Shown: positions 1-8,152 of the stretch, in pieces
Numbering within the stretch: position 1 is the first letter of the stretch
Layout of the letters: every line of letters starts with the position of its first letter
Origin: Yanghanlia sp047501535
Lineage (GTDB): Bacteria; Pseudomonadota; Gammaproteobacteria; Burkholderiales; Burkholderiaceae_B
Length of the DNA: 64,000 nt
Direction: 5' to 3'
Assembly: GCF_047501535.1 (NCBI RefSeq)
Contig: NZ_JAZDRJ010000012.1
Span: forward strand, 1-64,000
The notes under the pieces: generated by a model
What the model was told of the DNA's origin: nothing
What the model saw: only the letters and a program-made list of their open reading frames with translations
Databases searched by the model: none
Position numbers and translations under genes: made by a program

Positions 1-2036
1 AGCCCGAAGGCTGGCGGGGGCGGGTTTCCACGTTGGAGGTCGACCATGCGCACCTGAGCGCCCGACTGGGTTCGCCTCTGGAGCTTCGTTTTGCTCCACG
101 AGCGGTGGCCCCCGATTGGCAATGGGTGGCAGGCGCGACTCAACTACAGCTGAGCGTGAACCAACTTCCAATGCTGCGTGTGCAGCACGGGGGCTCAAAG
201 GGCGGGTCTGGGCGCTGGGAGACACAGGGCAATATTGAGCGTTTTATCGTGTCGCCACAGGTGCTCGAACAAATTGGCGTGGATTTTGACATCGCAGCGT
301 TGCAGAAAAACGAGCGTGGCGGCGTCAAAGTGCGTGGAGCCCGCTCGGCCGATGATTGGCAAATGGAGTTGGCCTTGGACTGGAGCCTGGCGTTTGACGG
401 GGCCCATCAAGGAAAAGTGAGTCTGCGAAGGCTGGCAGGCGACCTCATGGTGCCCGGCGACATGCCTTTCCCGCTTGAGCTTGAGAACCTGGCATTGGAT
501 CTGGCTCTGGCCCGTACCGCTGTGGCAACCAGTCGGCTGAATGCCGACTTGGCAATCAGCACGCGCAAAATGGGGGAGGTCAATGCTAAGGCGACCACGC
601 TGGTGCATGCCTCGCCTGGTGGCGGCATCACTCTCAATCCCGCCGACGTAAAGAGTGTCACCATTGATGCGGCAGTGTCAGACCTGGGTTGGACCAGCCT
701 GTTGTTAGGCGACGCACTTGAGCTGGGTGGTGCTGTGCAGGCGCAGGTAAAACTAGACAGCAGGCCCGATGGCAGTTGGGCCACTGCGGGAGCCATAAAT
801 GGCCGGCAGCTTCGCGTGGTCATGATCGACCAGGGGGTTCGATTGCTGGATGGAACCTTGAACGCCCGCTTGGATAACGACCGTCTGGTGCTGGAACGGC
901 TGGAGTTTCCGGCGCGGTTACGGGCAGAACCCAAGGAATGGCGTACCTCAGAATGGGTGAACACCAACCCGGATGCCAAGGGCGGCTCGTTGGTTGTGAC
1001 GGGTGAATGGAAGCTGTTTGAATCAGGCGGTGCGGTGGATGTCGAGCTATACCGCTTCCCGATTTTGCAGCGAGCTGACCGCTACGCCATGATGACGGGC
1101 AATATTCACTTGGATGTGGCGCTGCCTGACATGGCCATTACCGGCAAGCTCAATGCTGACGCAGGTTGGTTCGACCTGGATATGTTGGGGGGCATTCCCA
1201 CTGTCGATAGCGATGTGGTGGTCATACGCCCGGGCGAAGAACAGGAAGTCAGCGTGCCCTTGGGCATTACGTTGGATCTCGAAGTCGATCTGGGGCCACG
1301 GTTTTATCTCACCGGTTATGGTTTGAACTCCGGTCTGGTGGGCAATATGCGCGTGCTGATGAAGGAAGGCAAGCTGACCGGGATTGGCGCCTTACGAACG
1401 CGCGGCGGGGCCATTGAGGCTTATGGCCAGCGCCTGCAATTGCGTCGGGGGGCTATTACGTTTCAAGGCGATATCACTCGCCCCGTGCTTGATATCGAAG
1501 CCCTGCGAACCGGGCTGGCTGTGGAGGCCGGCGTGCGCGTGTCGGGCACCGCTCGTAGCCCGCGCATCGGGCTGGTTTCCTACCCCGCCGTCAGTGAGAT
1601 TGAAAAACTGTCTTGGCTGTTGCTGGGGCATGGGCCTGACGAAAGCGGGGGAGATATGGCGCTGCTATTCTCCGTGGGTACCTCCTTCCTGAGCGATGGT
1701 GAACCCTTTTATCGGCGCTTCGGAATCGACGAGGTCAGCTTGCGATCGGGCGAATTGGCTAGCGTGGCCAGCGTGTTGCCGGTGGAAAGCGTGGTCAGCG
1801 GTCTGGATACCGGCACCAGTGATATTGAACGTCGTTTCGTCAATATTAGTAAGCGGCTTTCCAATGGCGTGACGCTCATCATCCGGCAGGCGCTGTCGGA
1901 CACCGGAACCGTGGCGCGAGCCAGTTATCGCCTGCGCAGGGGGCTGACGGCTGAAGCCAGCGTAGGCACAATCAATGGCTTGGCGCTGGTGTACCGTTGG
2001 TTTTCACGCGAAAGAAAGCCGGAAACCACAGAATGA
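1..2036 (+). CDS. tamB: Translocation and assembly module protein TamB, C-terminal part (5' end outside window)
   Basis: This is the last 670 or so residues of a TamB-family protein, the inner-membrane-anchored, periplasm-spanning partner of TamA that helps outer-membrane protein insertion and lipid transport. The reading frame is open to the window edge (frame beginning at base 3), so the TTG at 33 is not a real start. The extended beta-rich repetitive sequence and the C-terminal DUF490/TamB domain are visible: a block around residues GGAIEAYGQRLQLRRG followed by SGTARSPRIGLVSYPAVSE and a conserved WLLLGH. The last residues (SVGTINGLALVYRWFSR) match the usual C-terminal beta strands. TamA would be expected just upstream. 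The family call is firm; only the missing N-terminus limits it. Confidence 0.9.
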   Translation, partial: PEGWRGRVSTLEVDHAHLSARLGSPLELRFAPRAVAPDWQWVAGATQLQLSVNQLPMLRVQHGGSKGGSGRWETQGNIERFIVSPQVLEQIGVDFDIAALQKNERGGVKVRGARSADDWQMELALDWSLAFDGAHQGKVSLRRLAGDLMVPGDMPFPLELENLALDLALARTAVATSRLNADLAISTRKMGEVNAKATTLVHASPGGGITLNPADVKSVTIDAAVSDLGWTSLLLGDALELGGAVQAQVKLDSRPDGSWATAGAINGRQLRVVMIDQGVRLLDGTLNARLDNDRLVLERLEFPARLRAEPKEWRTSEWVNTNPDAKGGSLVVTGEWKLFESGGAVDVELYRFPILQRADRYAMMTGNIHLDVALPDMAITGKLNADAGWFDLDMLGGIPTVDSDVVVIRPGEEQEVSVPLGITLDLEVDLGPRFYLTGYGLNSGLVGNMRVLMKEGKLTGIGALRTRGGAIEAYGQRLQLRRGAITFQGDITRPVLDIEALRTGLAVEAGVRVSGTARSPRIGLVSYPAVSEIEKLSWLLLGHGPDESGGDMALLFSVGTSFLSDGEPFYRRFGIDEVSLRSGELASVASVLPVESVVSGLDTGTSDIERRFVNISKRLSNGVTLIIRQALSDTGTVARASYRLRRGLTAEASVGTINGLALVYRWFSRERKPETTE

Positions 2037-2092
2037 AGTAATGCTGCAGCCTCAAGAGGCTAAAATGCATGCCATTTTCAAAGGTTGAGGCC

Positions 2093-2656
2093 ATGAGCAT
2101 AAAAAGTGATCGCTGGATCCGGCGTGCCGCAGCTGACGGCATGATTGAACCATTCGAGCCCGGCCAGGTGCGTTCCGTTAATGGCGAACGCATCGTTAGC
2201 TATGGCACAAGCAGCTACGGTTATGATGTCCGTTGCGCCAATGAGTTCAAGATTTTCACCAACATCAATTCGACCATCGTCGACCCCAAGGCCTTTGACG
2301 AAAAATCATTCGTCGATTTCCAGGGCGATGTGTGCATTATTCCCCCGAACTCCTTTGCGTTGGCGCGCACGGTCGAATACTTTCGCATTCCGCGCAGCGT
2401 TTTGACTGTCTGCCTGGGCAAGAGCACGTATGCCCGTTGCGGAATCATTGTTAACGTGACCCCTCTGGAACCCGAATGGGAAGGGCATGTCACGCTGGAG
2501 TTCTCCAACACCACGCCTCTGCCGGCCAAGATTTACGCCGGCGAAGGGTGTGCCCAGATGCTCTTCTTTGAAAGCGATGAAGTGTGCGAGACTTCCTATC
2601 GCGATCGCCAGGGCAAATATCAGGGTCAGCTTGGGGTCACCCTCCCTCGCACCTAG
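2093..2656 (+). CDS. dcd: dCTP deaminase
   Basis: The 187-residue product deaminates dCTP to dUTP, feeding the dUTPase/thymidylate route. The trimeric dUTPase-fold signatures are visible: SSYGYDVRC near the N-terminus, KSTYARCG with the conserved Ser and Arg, and the catalytic Glu in EGHVTLEFSN. The ATG at 2093 is chosen because MSIKSDRWIRR is the usual betaproteobacterial N-terminus and a GGTTGAGG ribosome-binding stretch precedes it. An upstream in-frame ATG at 2069 would add eight unconserved residues. It lies 13 bases before the decarboxylase gene, so the two are probably cotranscribed. Confidence 0.95.
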   Translation: MSIKSDRWIRRAAADGMIEPFEPGQVRSVNGERIVSYGTSSYGYDVRCANEFKIFTNINSTIVDPKAFDEKSFVDFQGDVCIIPPNSFALARTVEYFRIPRSVLTVCLGKSTYARCGIIVNVTPLEPEWEGHVTLEFSNTTPLPAKIYAGEGCAQMLFFESDEVCETSYRDRQGKYQGQLGVTLPRT

Positions 2657-2669
2657 CAGGAGCTACGGA

Positions 2670-4940
2670 ATGAAATTCCGCTTTCCCATCGTCATCATTG
2701 ACGAAGACTATCGTTCCGAGAACGCATCCGGTTTTGGTATCCGTGCGCTGGCTGCCGCCATTGAGGCGGAAGGCGTAGAAGTGCTGGGCGTGACCAGTTA
2801 TGGTGACCTGACCTCGTTCGCGCAGCAGCAAAGCCGCGCCAGTGCGTTCATTCTTTCCATCGACGACGAAGAATTCGACGTTGATTCCCCTGAAGATGTC
2901 GCCAAGGCCATCAAGAACTTGCGCGCCTTCATTGGTGAACTGCGTTTTCGCAACGATGAAATTCCAATCTACCTGTACGGTGAGACGCGGACATCGCAGC
3001 ATATCCCTAACGATATCTTGCGGGAACTGCACGGTTTCATTCACATGTTTGAGGACACGCCGGAATTCGTGGCGCGTCACATCATTCGCGAAGCGCGTGC
3101 CTACCTCGACAGCCTGGCGCCGCCCTTTTTCCGTGAGCTGCTGAATTATGCAGCCGACGGGTCGTATTCCTGGCATTGCCCAGGGCATTCCGGTGGGGTA
3201 GCGTTTTTGAAGAGCCCCGTCGGGCAGATGTTCCACCAGTTCTTCGGTGAAAACATGTTGCGCGCCGACGTCTGCAATGCAGTGGACGAACTGGGCCAGT
3301 TGCTGGACCACACCGGCCCGATTGCCGAGTCGGAGCTCAATGCGGCGCGTATTTTCCACGCAGACCATTGCTTTTTCGTGACCAATGGTACATCTACGTC
3401 GAACAAAATTGTCTGGCACGCTAATGTGGCCAACGACGACGTAGTGGTGGTGGATCGCAACTGCCACAAGTCCATTTTGCATGCCATCACCATGACGGGG
3501 GCGATTCCGGTGTTCCTGCGCCCGACGCGCAACCACTTGGGCATCATCGGGCCCATTCCCCTCGAAGAGTTCGAGCCGGAAAACATCCAGCGCAAGATCG
3601 AAGCCAACCCCTTTGCGCGCCATGCCAAGGATAAGCGTCCACGCATCATGACGTTGACGCAAAGCACGTACGATGGCGTGATCTACAACGTAGAAACTAT
3701 CAAGAGCAAACTGGAAGGCTATATCGATACCCTGCATTTCGATGAAGCCTGGCTGCCGCATGCCGCGTTTCACGAGTTCTATAAAGACATGCATGCCATT
3801 GGCGAAGGGCGTCCGCGCAGCAAAGATGCCATGGTGTTTGCGACACACTCGACGCACAAGCTGCTGGCAGGCCTTTCACAGGCCTCGCAGATTACCGTAC
3901 AGGATTCCCAAACACGTAAGCTGGATCGCAACGTGTTTAACGAAGCCTACTTGATGCACACGTCAACGTCGCCGCAGTACGCCATTATTGCGTCCTGCGA
4001 CGTTGCAGCCGCCATGATGGAGCCCCCGGGTGGGACGGCCTTGGTGGAAGAAAGCATTTCTGAAGCCATGGATTTCCGTCGTGCCATGCGCAAGGTGGAA
4101 TCCGAATATGGCCGCAATGACTGGTGGTTCAAGGTGTGGGGGCCAAACCGTCTGCCGGCTGATGACATTGGCCATCGCGAAGACTGGTTACTGGTATCGG
4201 GCGACGAATGGCACGGGTTTGGCGATCTAGCCGATGGCTTCAATATGCTCGACCCCATCAAGGCCACGATTGTGACGCCGGGGCTGGATATTTCCGGTAC
4301 GTTTGCAGACTCCGGAATTCCTGCTGCACTGGTATCCAAGTTTTTGGCTGAGCATGGTGTGGTCATTGAAAAAACCGGCCTATATTCCTTCTTCATCCTG
4401 TTCACCATCGGCATTACCAAGGGCCGCTGGAATACGCTGGTCACTGCCTTGCAGCAGTTCAAGGACGACTACGATCGCAACCAGCCTATGTGGCGTATCT
4501 TGCCGGACTTCTGCAAACAGCATCCCATATACGAGCGGATGGGCTTGCGTGACCTATGCCAGAAAATTCATCAGGCGTATAAAAAATACGACCTCGCCCG
4601 GCTGACGACAGAGGTTTACCTGAGCGATATGATTCCGGCCATGAAGCCGTCTGACGCCTACGCAAAGATGGCGCACCGGGATTCTGAGCGGGTCTCCATT
4701 GACGAACTCGAAGGCCGTGTTACCGGGGTATTGCTCACGCCATACCCGCCGGGTATTCCTTTGCTGATTCCCGGTGAACGGTTTAACCAGCGCATCGTGA
4801 ATTACCTGCAATTCGCGCGCGAATTCAACGCTAATTTCCCGGGTTTTGAAACCTATGTACACGGCTTGGGAACGGATACCGACTCCGACGGTAATCTGCG
4901 CTATTACGTGGACTGCATCAAAGAAAGCGCTATCACGTGA
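2670..4940 (+). CDS. Orn/Lys/Arg decarboxylase (PLP fold type I)
   Basis: The 756-residue protein belongs to the large bacterial ornithine/lysine/arginine decarboxylase family (SpeC/LdcC/AdiA type), cytosolic PLP enzymes that make polyamines or consume protons. Visible parts are the N-terminal wing (residues 1-130), the PLP domain with the Schiff-base lysine in THSTHKLLAG (Lys about 397) and the Asp of HFDEAWLPHAAFH, and the C-terminal domain with TPYPPGIPLLIPGE. ATG 2670 follows an AGGAGCTACGGA ribosome-binding site 13 bases after dcd. A frame running upstream through dcd is not used. Which basic amino acid it prefers cannot be decided from sequence alone. Its stop overlaps the next GTG start by four bases. 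Confidence 0.9.
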   Translation: MKFRFPIVIIDEDYRSENASGFGIRALAAAIEAEGVEVLGVTSYGDLTSFAQQQSRASAFILSIDDEEFDVDSPEDVAKAIKNLRAFIGELRFRNDEIPIYLYGETRTSQHIPNDILRELHGFIHMFEDTPEFVARHIIREARAYLDSLAPPFFRELLNYAADGSYSWHCPGHSGGVAFLKSPVGQMFHQFFGENMLRADVCNAVDELGQLLDHTGPIAESELNAARIFHADHCFFVTNGTSTSNKIVWHANVANDDVVVVDRNCHKSILHAITMTGAIPVFLRPTRNHLGIIGPIPLEEFEPENIQRKIEANPFARHAKDKRPRIMTLTQSTYDGVIYNVETIKSKLEGYIDTLHFDEAWLPHAAFHEFYKDMHAIGEGRPRSKDAMVFATHSTHKLLAGLSQASQITVQDSQTRKLDRNVFNEAYLMHTSTSPQYAIIASCDVAAAMMEPPGGTALVEESISEAMDFRRAMRKVESEYGRNDWWFKVWGPNRLPADDIGHREDWLLVSGDEWHGFGDLADGFNMLDPIKATIVTPGLDISGTFADSGIPAALVSKFLAEHGVVIEKTGLYSFFILFTIGITKGRWNTLVTALQQFKDDYDRNQPMWRILPDFCKQHPIYERMGLRDLCQKIHQAYKKYDLARLTTEVYLSDMIPAMKPSDAYAKMAHRDSERVSIDELEGRVTGVLLTPYPPGIPLLIPGERFNQRIVNYLQFAREFNANFPGFETYVHGLGTDTDSDGNLRYYVDCIKESAIT

Positions 4941-6253
4941 GCAGGCGGGCAAGTTTCGATGTCGCCATCATTGGAGCAGGCGCGGCCGGCATGATGGCGG
5001 CTGCGGTGGCAGGGCAGCGCGGGCTCAAAGTGGTGCTTATCGACCACGCCCGCAAACTGGCTGAAAAGATCCGTATTTCGGGCGGCGGGCGCTGCAACTT
5101 CACCAATATTGGAGCCACACCGGCTCAGTTCGTTTCGCGCAACCCTCACTTTTGCCGCTCAGCGTTGGCCGGCTACGGCCCGCGCGATTTTCTTGATCTG
5201 GTCGAGCGCCACGGCATACGCTGGCACGAAAAGCATCGGGGCCAGCTTTTTTGCGATGAATCTTCAGAACAGATCATCGACATGCTGCGTGCCGAATGTG
5301 AAGACGCAGGCGTGGTCTGGCGCATGCCCTGCAGTGTGGAAAGTGTCGAGCAGGCTGAGCACGGTTTTCGCTTGCAAACTTCCTCTGGGGGCATAGAAGC
5401 GCGGCAATTGGTCTTGGCCACCGGAGGCATGGCGATTCCGCAGCTGGGCGCCACCGATTTTGCCTTGCGTATTGCCCGCCAGTTCGGCTTGAAAGTGGTG
5501 GAGCCGCGGCCGGCGCTTGTTCCGCTGGTGTTTGATGCCGCACAGTGGGCCAAGTTCGCCGAATTAAGTGGGGTGGCGTTGGAGGTCGTGGTGCGGAATG
5601 CGCCCGGTAGTAGCCATTCACCGTCGCAGGCGTCTGGTCGAACCGCTCAGCCCTCGTCGCCTAAGCGTCCTGGGGGGGGAGGGAAAGGCGTGCGCCAGGG
5701 TGGCAAGGGCGGCACACCGGTTGTGCCGTTTTTGGAAGACCTGCTGTTTACCCATAGGGGGTTATCCGGGCCGGCGATTTTGCAAATCTCCACGTTTTGG
5801 AATCCGGGTGAGGTCATCGAAATTGATTTGGCGCCAGACACCGACCTTGCCGAAGCCTTGCTTGCCGCCAAGCAAGGCAGCCGACAACAACTCACAACGG
5901 CTCTGTCAGGGCTATGGCCCCGTCGATTGGCGGAGCAATGGCTGGCGCAGGCGGGCGGGGGGTTAGCGCAAGCGCGGCTCGCCGATGTGCCGGACCGCCA
6001 ACTGCAGGCATTAGCCGACGGCATCCACCGCTGGCAATTGACGCCAACTGGCACAGCAGGCTATCGCAAGGCCGAGGCCATGCGTGGTGGTGTGGACACC
6101 GATGAACTCGATCAGCGCAGCATGCAGGCCCGCAAAGTCGACGGCCTGTATTTCATTGGCGAGGCAGTGGATGTCACCGGCTGGTTAGGCGGCTATAACT
6201 TTCAGTGGGCCTGGTCGTCAGCCGTGGCTTGTGGGCGCGCTTTGCTGGTATGA
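4937..6253 (+). CDS. BaiN/HI0933-family NAD(P)/FAD-dependent oxidoreductase
   Basis: The 438-residue flavoprotein starts at a GTG that overlaps the decarboxylase stop (GTGA), indicating translational coupling. The N-terminal dinucleotide-binding motif GAGAAGMMAA (residues 12-21) is followed by the family marker ISGGGRCNFTN, the LATGGMAIPQLGATD segment, and the C-terminal GGVDTDEL...GLYFIGEAVDVTGWLGGYNFQWAWSSG-type end of the HI0933 family. The role of this family is poorly defined (an uncharacterised reductase; BaiN itself acts on bile acids). Residues about 218-252 are a Ser/Pro/Gly/Lys-rich low-complexity stretch not typical of the family, sitting in the beta-barrel insert domain. Confidence 0.85.
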   Translation: MSRRASFDVAIIGAGAAGMMAAAVAGQRGLKVVLIDHARKLAEKIRISGGGRCNFTNIGATPAQFVSRNPHFCRSALAGYGPRDFLDLVERHGIRWHEKHRGQLFCDESSEQIIDMLRAECEDAGVVWRMPCSVESVEQAEHGFRLQTSSGGIEARQLVLATGGMAIPQLGATDFALRIARQFGLKVVEPRPALVPLVFDAAQWAKFAELSGVALEVVVRNAPGSSHSPSQASGRTAQPSSPKRPGGGGKGVRQGGKGGTPVVPFLEDLLFTHRGLSGPAILQISTFWNPGEVIEIDLAPDTDLAEALLAAKQGSRQQLTTALSGLWPRRLAEQWLAQAGGGLAQARLADVPDRQLQALADGIHRWQLTPTGTAGYRKAEAMRGGVDTDELDQRSMQARKVDGLYFIGEAVDVTGWLGGYNFQWAWSSAVACGRALLV

Positions 6254-6318
6254 CCTGTAAGATCTGAACTGTACGCTGTCGCGACTATCGGTTATTCTTC
6301 AGCCTTGCTGTCATTGCA

Positions 6319-6530
6319 GAGAGTGGGAGAGAGCTGCTTTAAGCGGCCACCGAAGGCGCAAACGCCCATAATCGCTCAGGTATCCCGTACCACTCCTGCA
6401 TTGCCCCACGCTGGGCAAGGCGGCGCTCTGGAGAGACTCGCCGGTGGCATTGCGCCCACGCAGCGGGCGCCGAAGGTGAACACTCGTATTGTGTGCGGGT
6501 CAACTCTCAGGCAAAAGGACAGAAGGGCGG
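6319..6530 (+). promoter_or_regulatory. Tandem glycine riboswitch upstream of gcvT
   Basis: Two glycine aptamers lie in series in the 338-base gap before gcvT. Aptamer 1 (about 6319-6400) shows GGGAGAGAGC, ACCGAAGGCGCAAAC and CTCAGGTATCCCGTACCACTC. Aptamer 2 (about 6425-6525) shows CTGGAGAGACTC, GCCGAAGGTGAACAC and CTCTCAGGCAAAAGGACAGA. These conserved blocks, in this order and duplicated, are the hallmark of the cooperative glycine riboswitch, and its position before gcvT-gcvH-gcvP fits. A terminator-like hairpin follows at 6525-6563. Known examples upstream of gcv genes switch expression on when glycine is high. Confidence 0.93.
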
Positions 6531-6563
6531 TTTGGCTGCTTAACAGCCGGGCCGTCCGTTTTT
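6525..6563 (+). terminator. Riboswitch expression-platform hairpin with T-run
   Basis: A 14-pair stem (6525-6538 with 6544-6557, including G-T pairs) closes on the five-base loop CTTAA and is followed by five T residues at 6559-6563. It begins at the 3' edge of the second glycine aptamer and ends 29 bases before the gcvT ATG. It reads as an intrinsic terminator whose formation would compete with the glycine-bound P1 helix. A translation-level mechanism cannot be excluded. Confidence 0.75.
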
Positions 6564-6591
6564 ATATGCCTCTTATCCGGAGTTTTCGTCC

Positions 6592-7686
6592 ATGACTGCT
6601 GTCTTGAAACAAACCCCCTTGTTCAATGCCCATGTCGCCGCAGGTGCGCGCATGGTGGATTTCGGCGGCTGGAATATGCCGGTCGCCTATGGTTCCCAAA
6701 TCGAAGAGCATCATGCTGTGCGCCAAGCCGCCGGCATGTTCGATGTCTCCCACATGCTGAATGTGGACATCCGGGGGCCTCATTCCAAAGCATTTTTGCG
6801 ACGCCTGCTGGCCAACGACGTCGAGCGCCTGTCGGTACCCGGCAAGGCGCTTTATTCTTGCATGCTGAATGAGCGGGGCGGCGTGATCGACGACCTTATC
6901 GTTTACTTTTTCAGCCCCGAATCCTGGCGCCTGGTCGTGAATGCGGGCACGGCGGAAACCGACCTCGAATGGATACAAGCCGTTGCTCAGCGTGAAGGCT
7001 TCGATGTCAGCATCATCGCTCAGCGTGAACTGTCCATGCTGGCGGTGCAAGGGCCGGAAGCCCGCGAACGCGTCTGGCAGGTCAGGCCGCAATGGCGCGC
7101 CTCAACTGAATCCTTGGTTCCCTTTACCGGTGCCCTGCTGGAAGGTGACGTCATGGTGGCTCGTACCGGGTATACCGGTGAAGACGGTTTTGAAATCGTC
7201 GTGCCCGCGAGCGCCGTCGAGGCACTCTGGAATGATCTGGTCGCCGCCGGTGTACGGCCTTGCGGCTTGGGTGCCCGCGATACGCTGCGGCTGGAGGCCG
7301 GCATGAATCTCTACGGCAACGAAATGAACCAGGACGTCAACCCGCTTATTGCTGCATTGGGCTGGACCGTGTCTTTCAAGGATGCCGAGCGCAACTTTAT
7401 CGGCCGCGACGCTATCGAAGGCTTCACTCCGCAAGAAGGGATGGTCGGCCTTAAGCTGAATGAGCGTGGCGTAATGCGCACTGGTATGAAAGTGCGTACC
7501 GCTCAAGGCGAGGGTGTGGTCACCAGTGGCACCATGTCGCCCACCATGGGCGTGTCCATTGGCATGGCGCGTGTGCCTGTCGGCGCCCAAGCCGGGGAAC
7601 AGGCCGAAGTTGAAATCCGTGGTAAATGGGTGGCAGCCAGCATTGTTTCCATGCCTTTTGTGCGTCAAGGAAAAGTGCTGGTCTGA
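6592..7686 (+). CDS. gcvT: Glycine cleavage system T protein (aminomethyltransferase)
   Basis: The 364-residue product transfers the methylene group from the aminomethyl-lipoyl H protein to tetrahydrofolate and releases ammonia. The start MTAVLKQTPLFNAHVAAGARMVDFGGWNMPVAYG is the family N-terminus, and HxVRxxAGMFDVSHM, GYTGEDGFEI and GLGARDTLRLEAGMNLYGNE are all present. It is the first gene of the gcvTHP operon and lies directly under the tandem glycine riboswitch. Length is normal for the family. Confidence 0.97.
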   Translation: MTAVLKQTPLFNAHVAAGARMVDFGGWNMPVAYGSQIEEHHAVRQAAGMFDVSHMLNVDIRGPHSKAFLRRLLANDVERLSVPGKALYSCMLNERGGVIDDLIVYFFSPESWRLVVNAGTAETDLEWIQAVAQREGFDVSIIAQRELSMLAVQGPEARERVWQVRPQWRASTESLVPFTGALLEGDVMVARTGYTGEDGFEIVVPASAVEALWNDLVAAGVRPCGLGARDTLRLEAGMNLYGNEMNQDVNPLIAALGWTVSFKDAERNFIGRDAIEGFTPQEGMVGLKLNERGVMRTGMKVRTAQGEGVVTSGTMSPTMGVSIGMARVPVGAQAGEQAEVEIRGKWVAASIVSMPFVRQGKVLV

Positions 7687-7777
7687 GTCGGGTAATTGAC
7701 TTCCGTTTTACAAACTGTAGTCCAGCTGTTCGTTTAATAACTCAACCGAAATTCAAATTTTTCTCAAGAGGTGTGAC

Positions 7778-8149
7778 ATGAGTCTTCCTACCGATCGCAA
7801 GTATGCAGCTTCTCATGAATGGGCGCGTCTCGAAGGCGACGTGGTGGTGGTTGGCATTACCGATAACGCACAAGAGCAACTGGGCGACCTGGTATTCGTG
7901 GGCGACGTCAATGTCGGCGCTGCACTGCAAGCCGGAGAGGTAGCCGGAGTCGTGGAGTCCGTTAAGGCTGCTTCCGATATTTACGCACCGGTTGCCGGCG
8001 AAGTGGTGGCGTTCAATGAAGCACTGAACGACCAGCCCGACCTGATCAACCAGGCGGCGCACGACACCTGGATTTTCAAGCTTAAGCCCGAAAACCCTGC
8101 CGATCTCGATAACCTGCTCGATGCCGCTGGCTACGAGGCAACGCTCTGA
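7778..8149 (+). CDS. gcvH: Glycine cleavage system H protein
   Basis: The 123-residue lipoyl carrier shuttles the aminomethyl group between GcvP and GcvT. The lipoylation site is Lys63 in VVESVKAASDIYAP, and the DxxQEQLGDLVFV region is typical. An AAGAGGTG ribosome-binding site precedes the ATG. It lies 91 bases after gcvT and only three bases before gcvP, so H and P translation is probably coupled. Confidence 0.97.
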   Translation: MSLPTDRKYAASHEWARLEGDVVVVGITDNAQEQLGDLVFVGDVNVGAALQAGEVAGVVESVKAASDIYAPVAGEVVAFNEALNDQPDLINQAAHDTWIFKLKPENPADLDNLLDAAGYEATL

Positions 8150-8152
8150 ACC

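Noticed and set aside
2637..3857. A 406-codon minus-strand frame opposite the decarboxylase
   Set aside because: The plus strand carries the PLP-enzyme motifs and a good start; the antisense frame has none.
6305..6595. A 96-codon frame before gcvT
   Set aside because: It lies wholly in the tandem glycine riboswitch, whose conserved RNA blocks explain the sequence.
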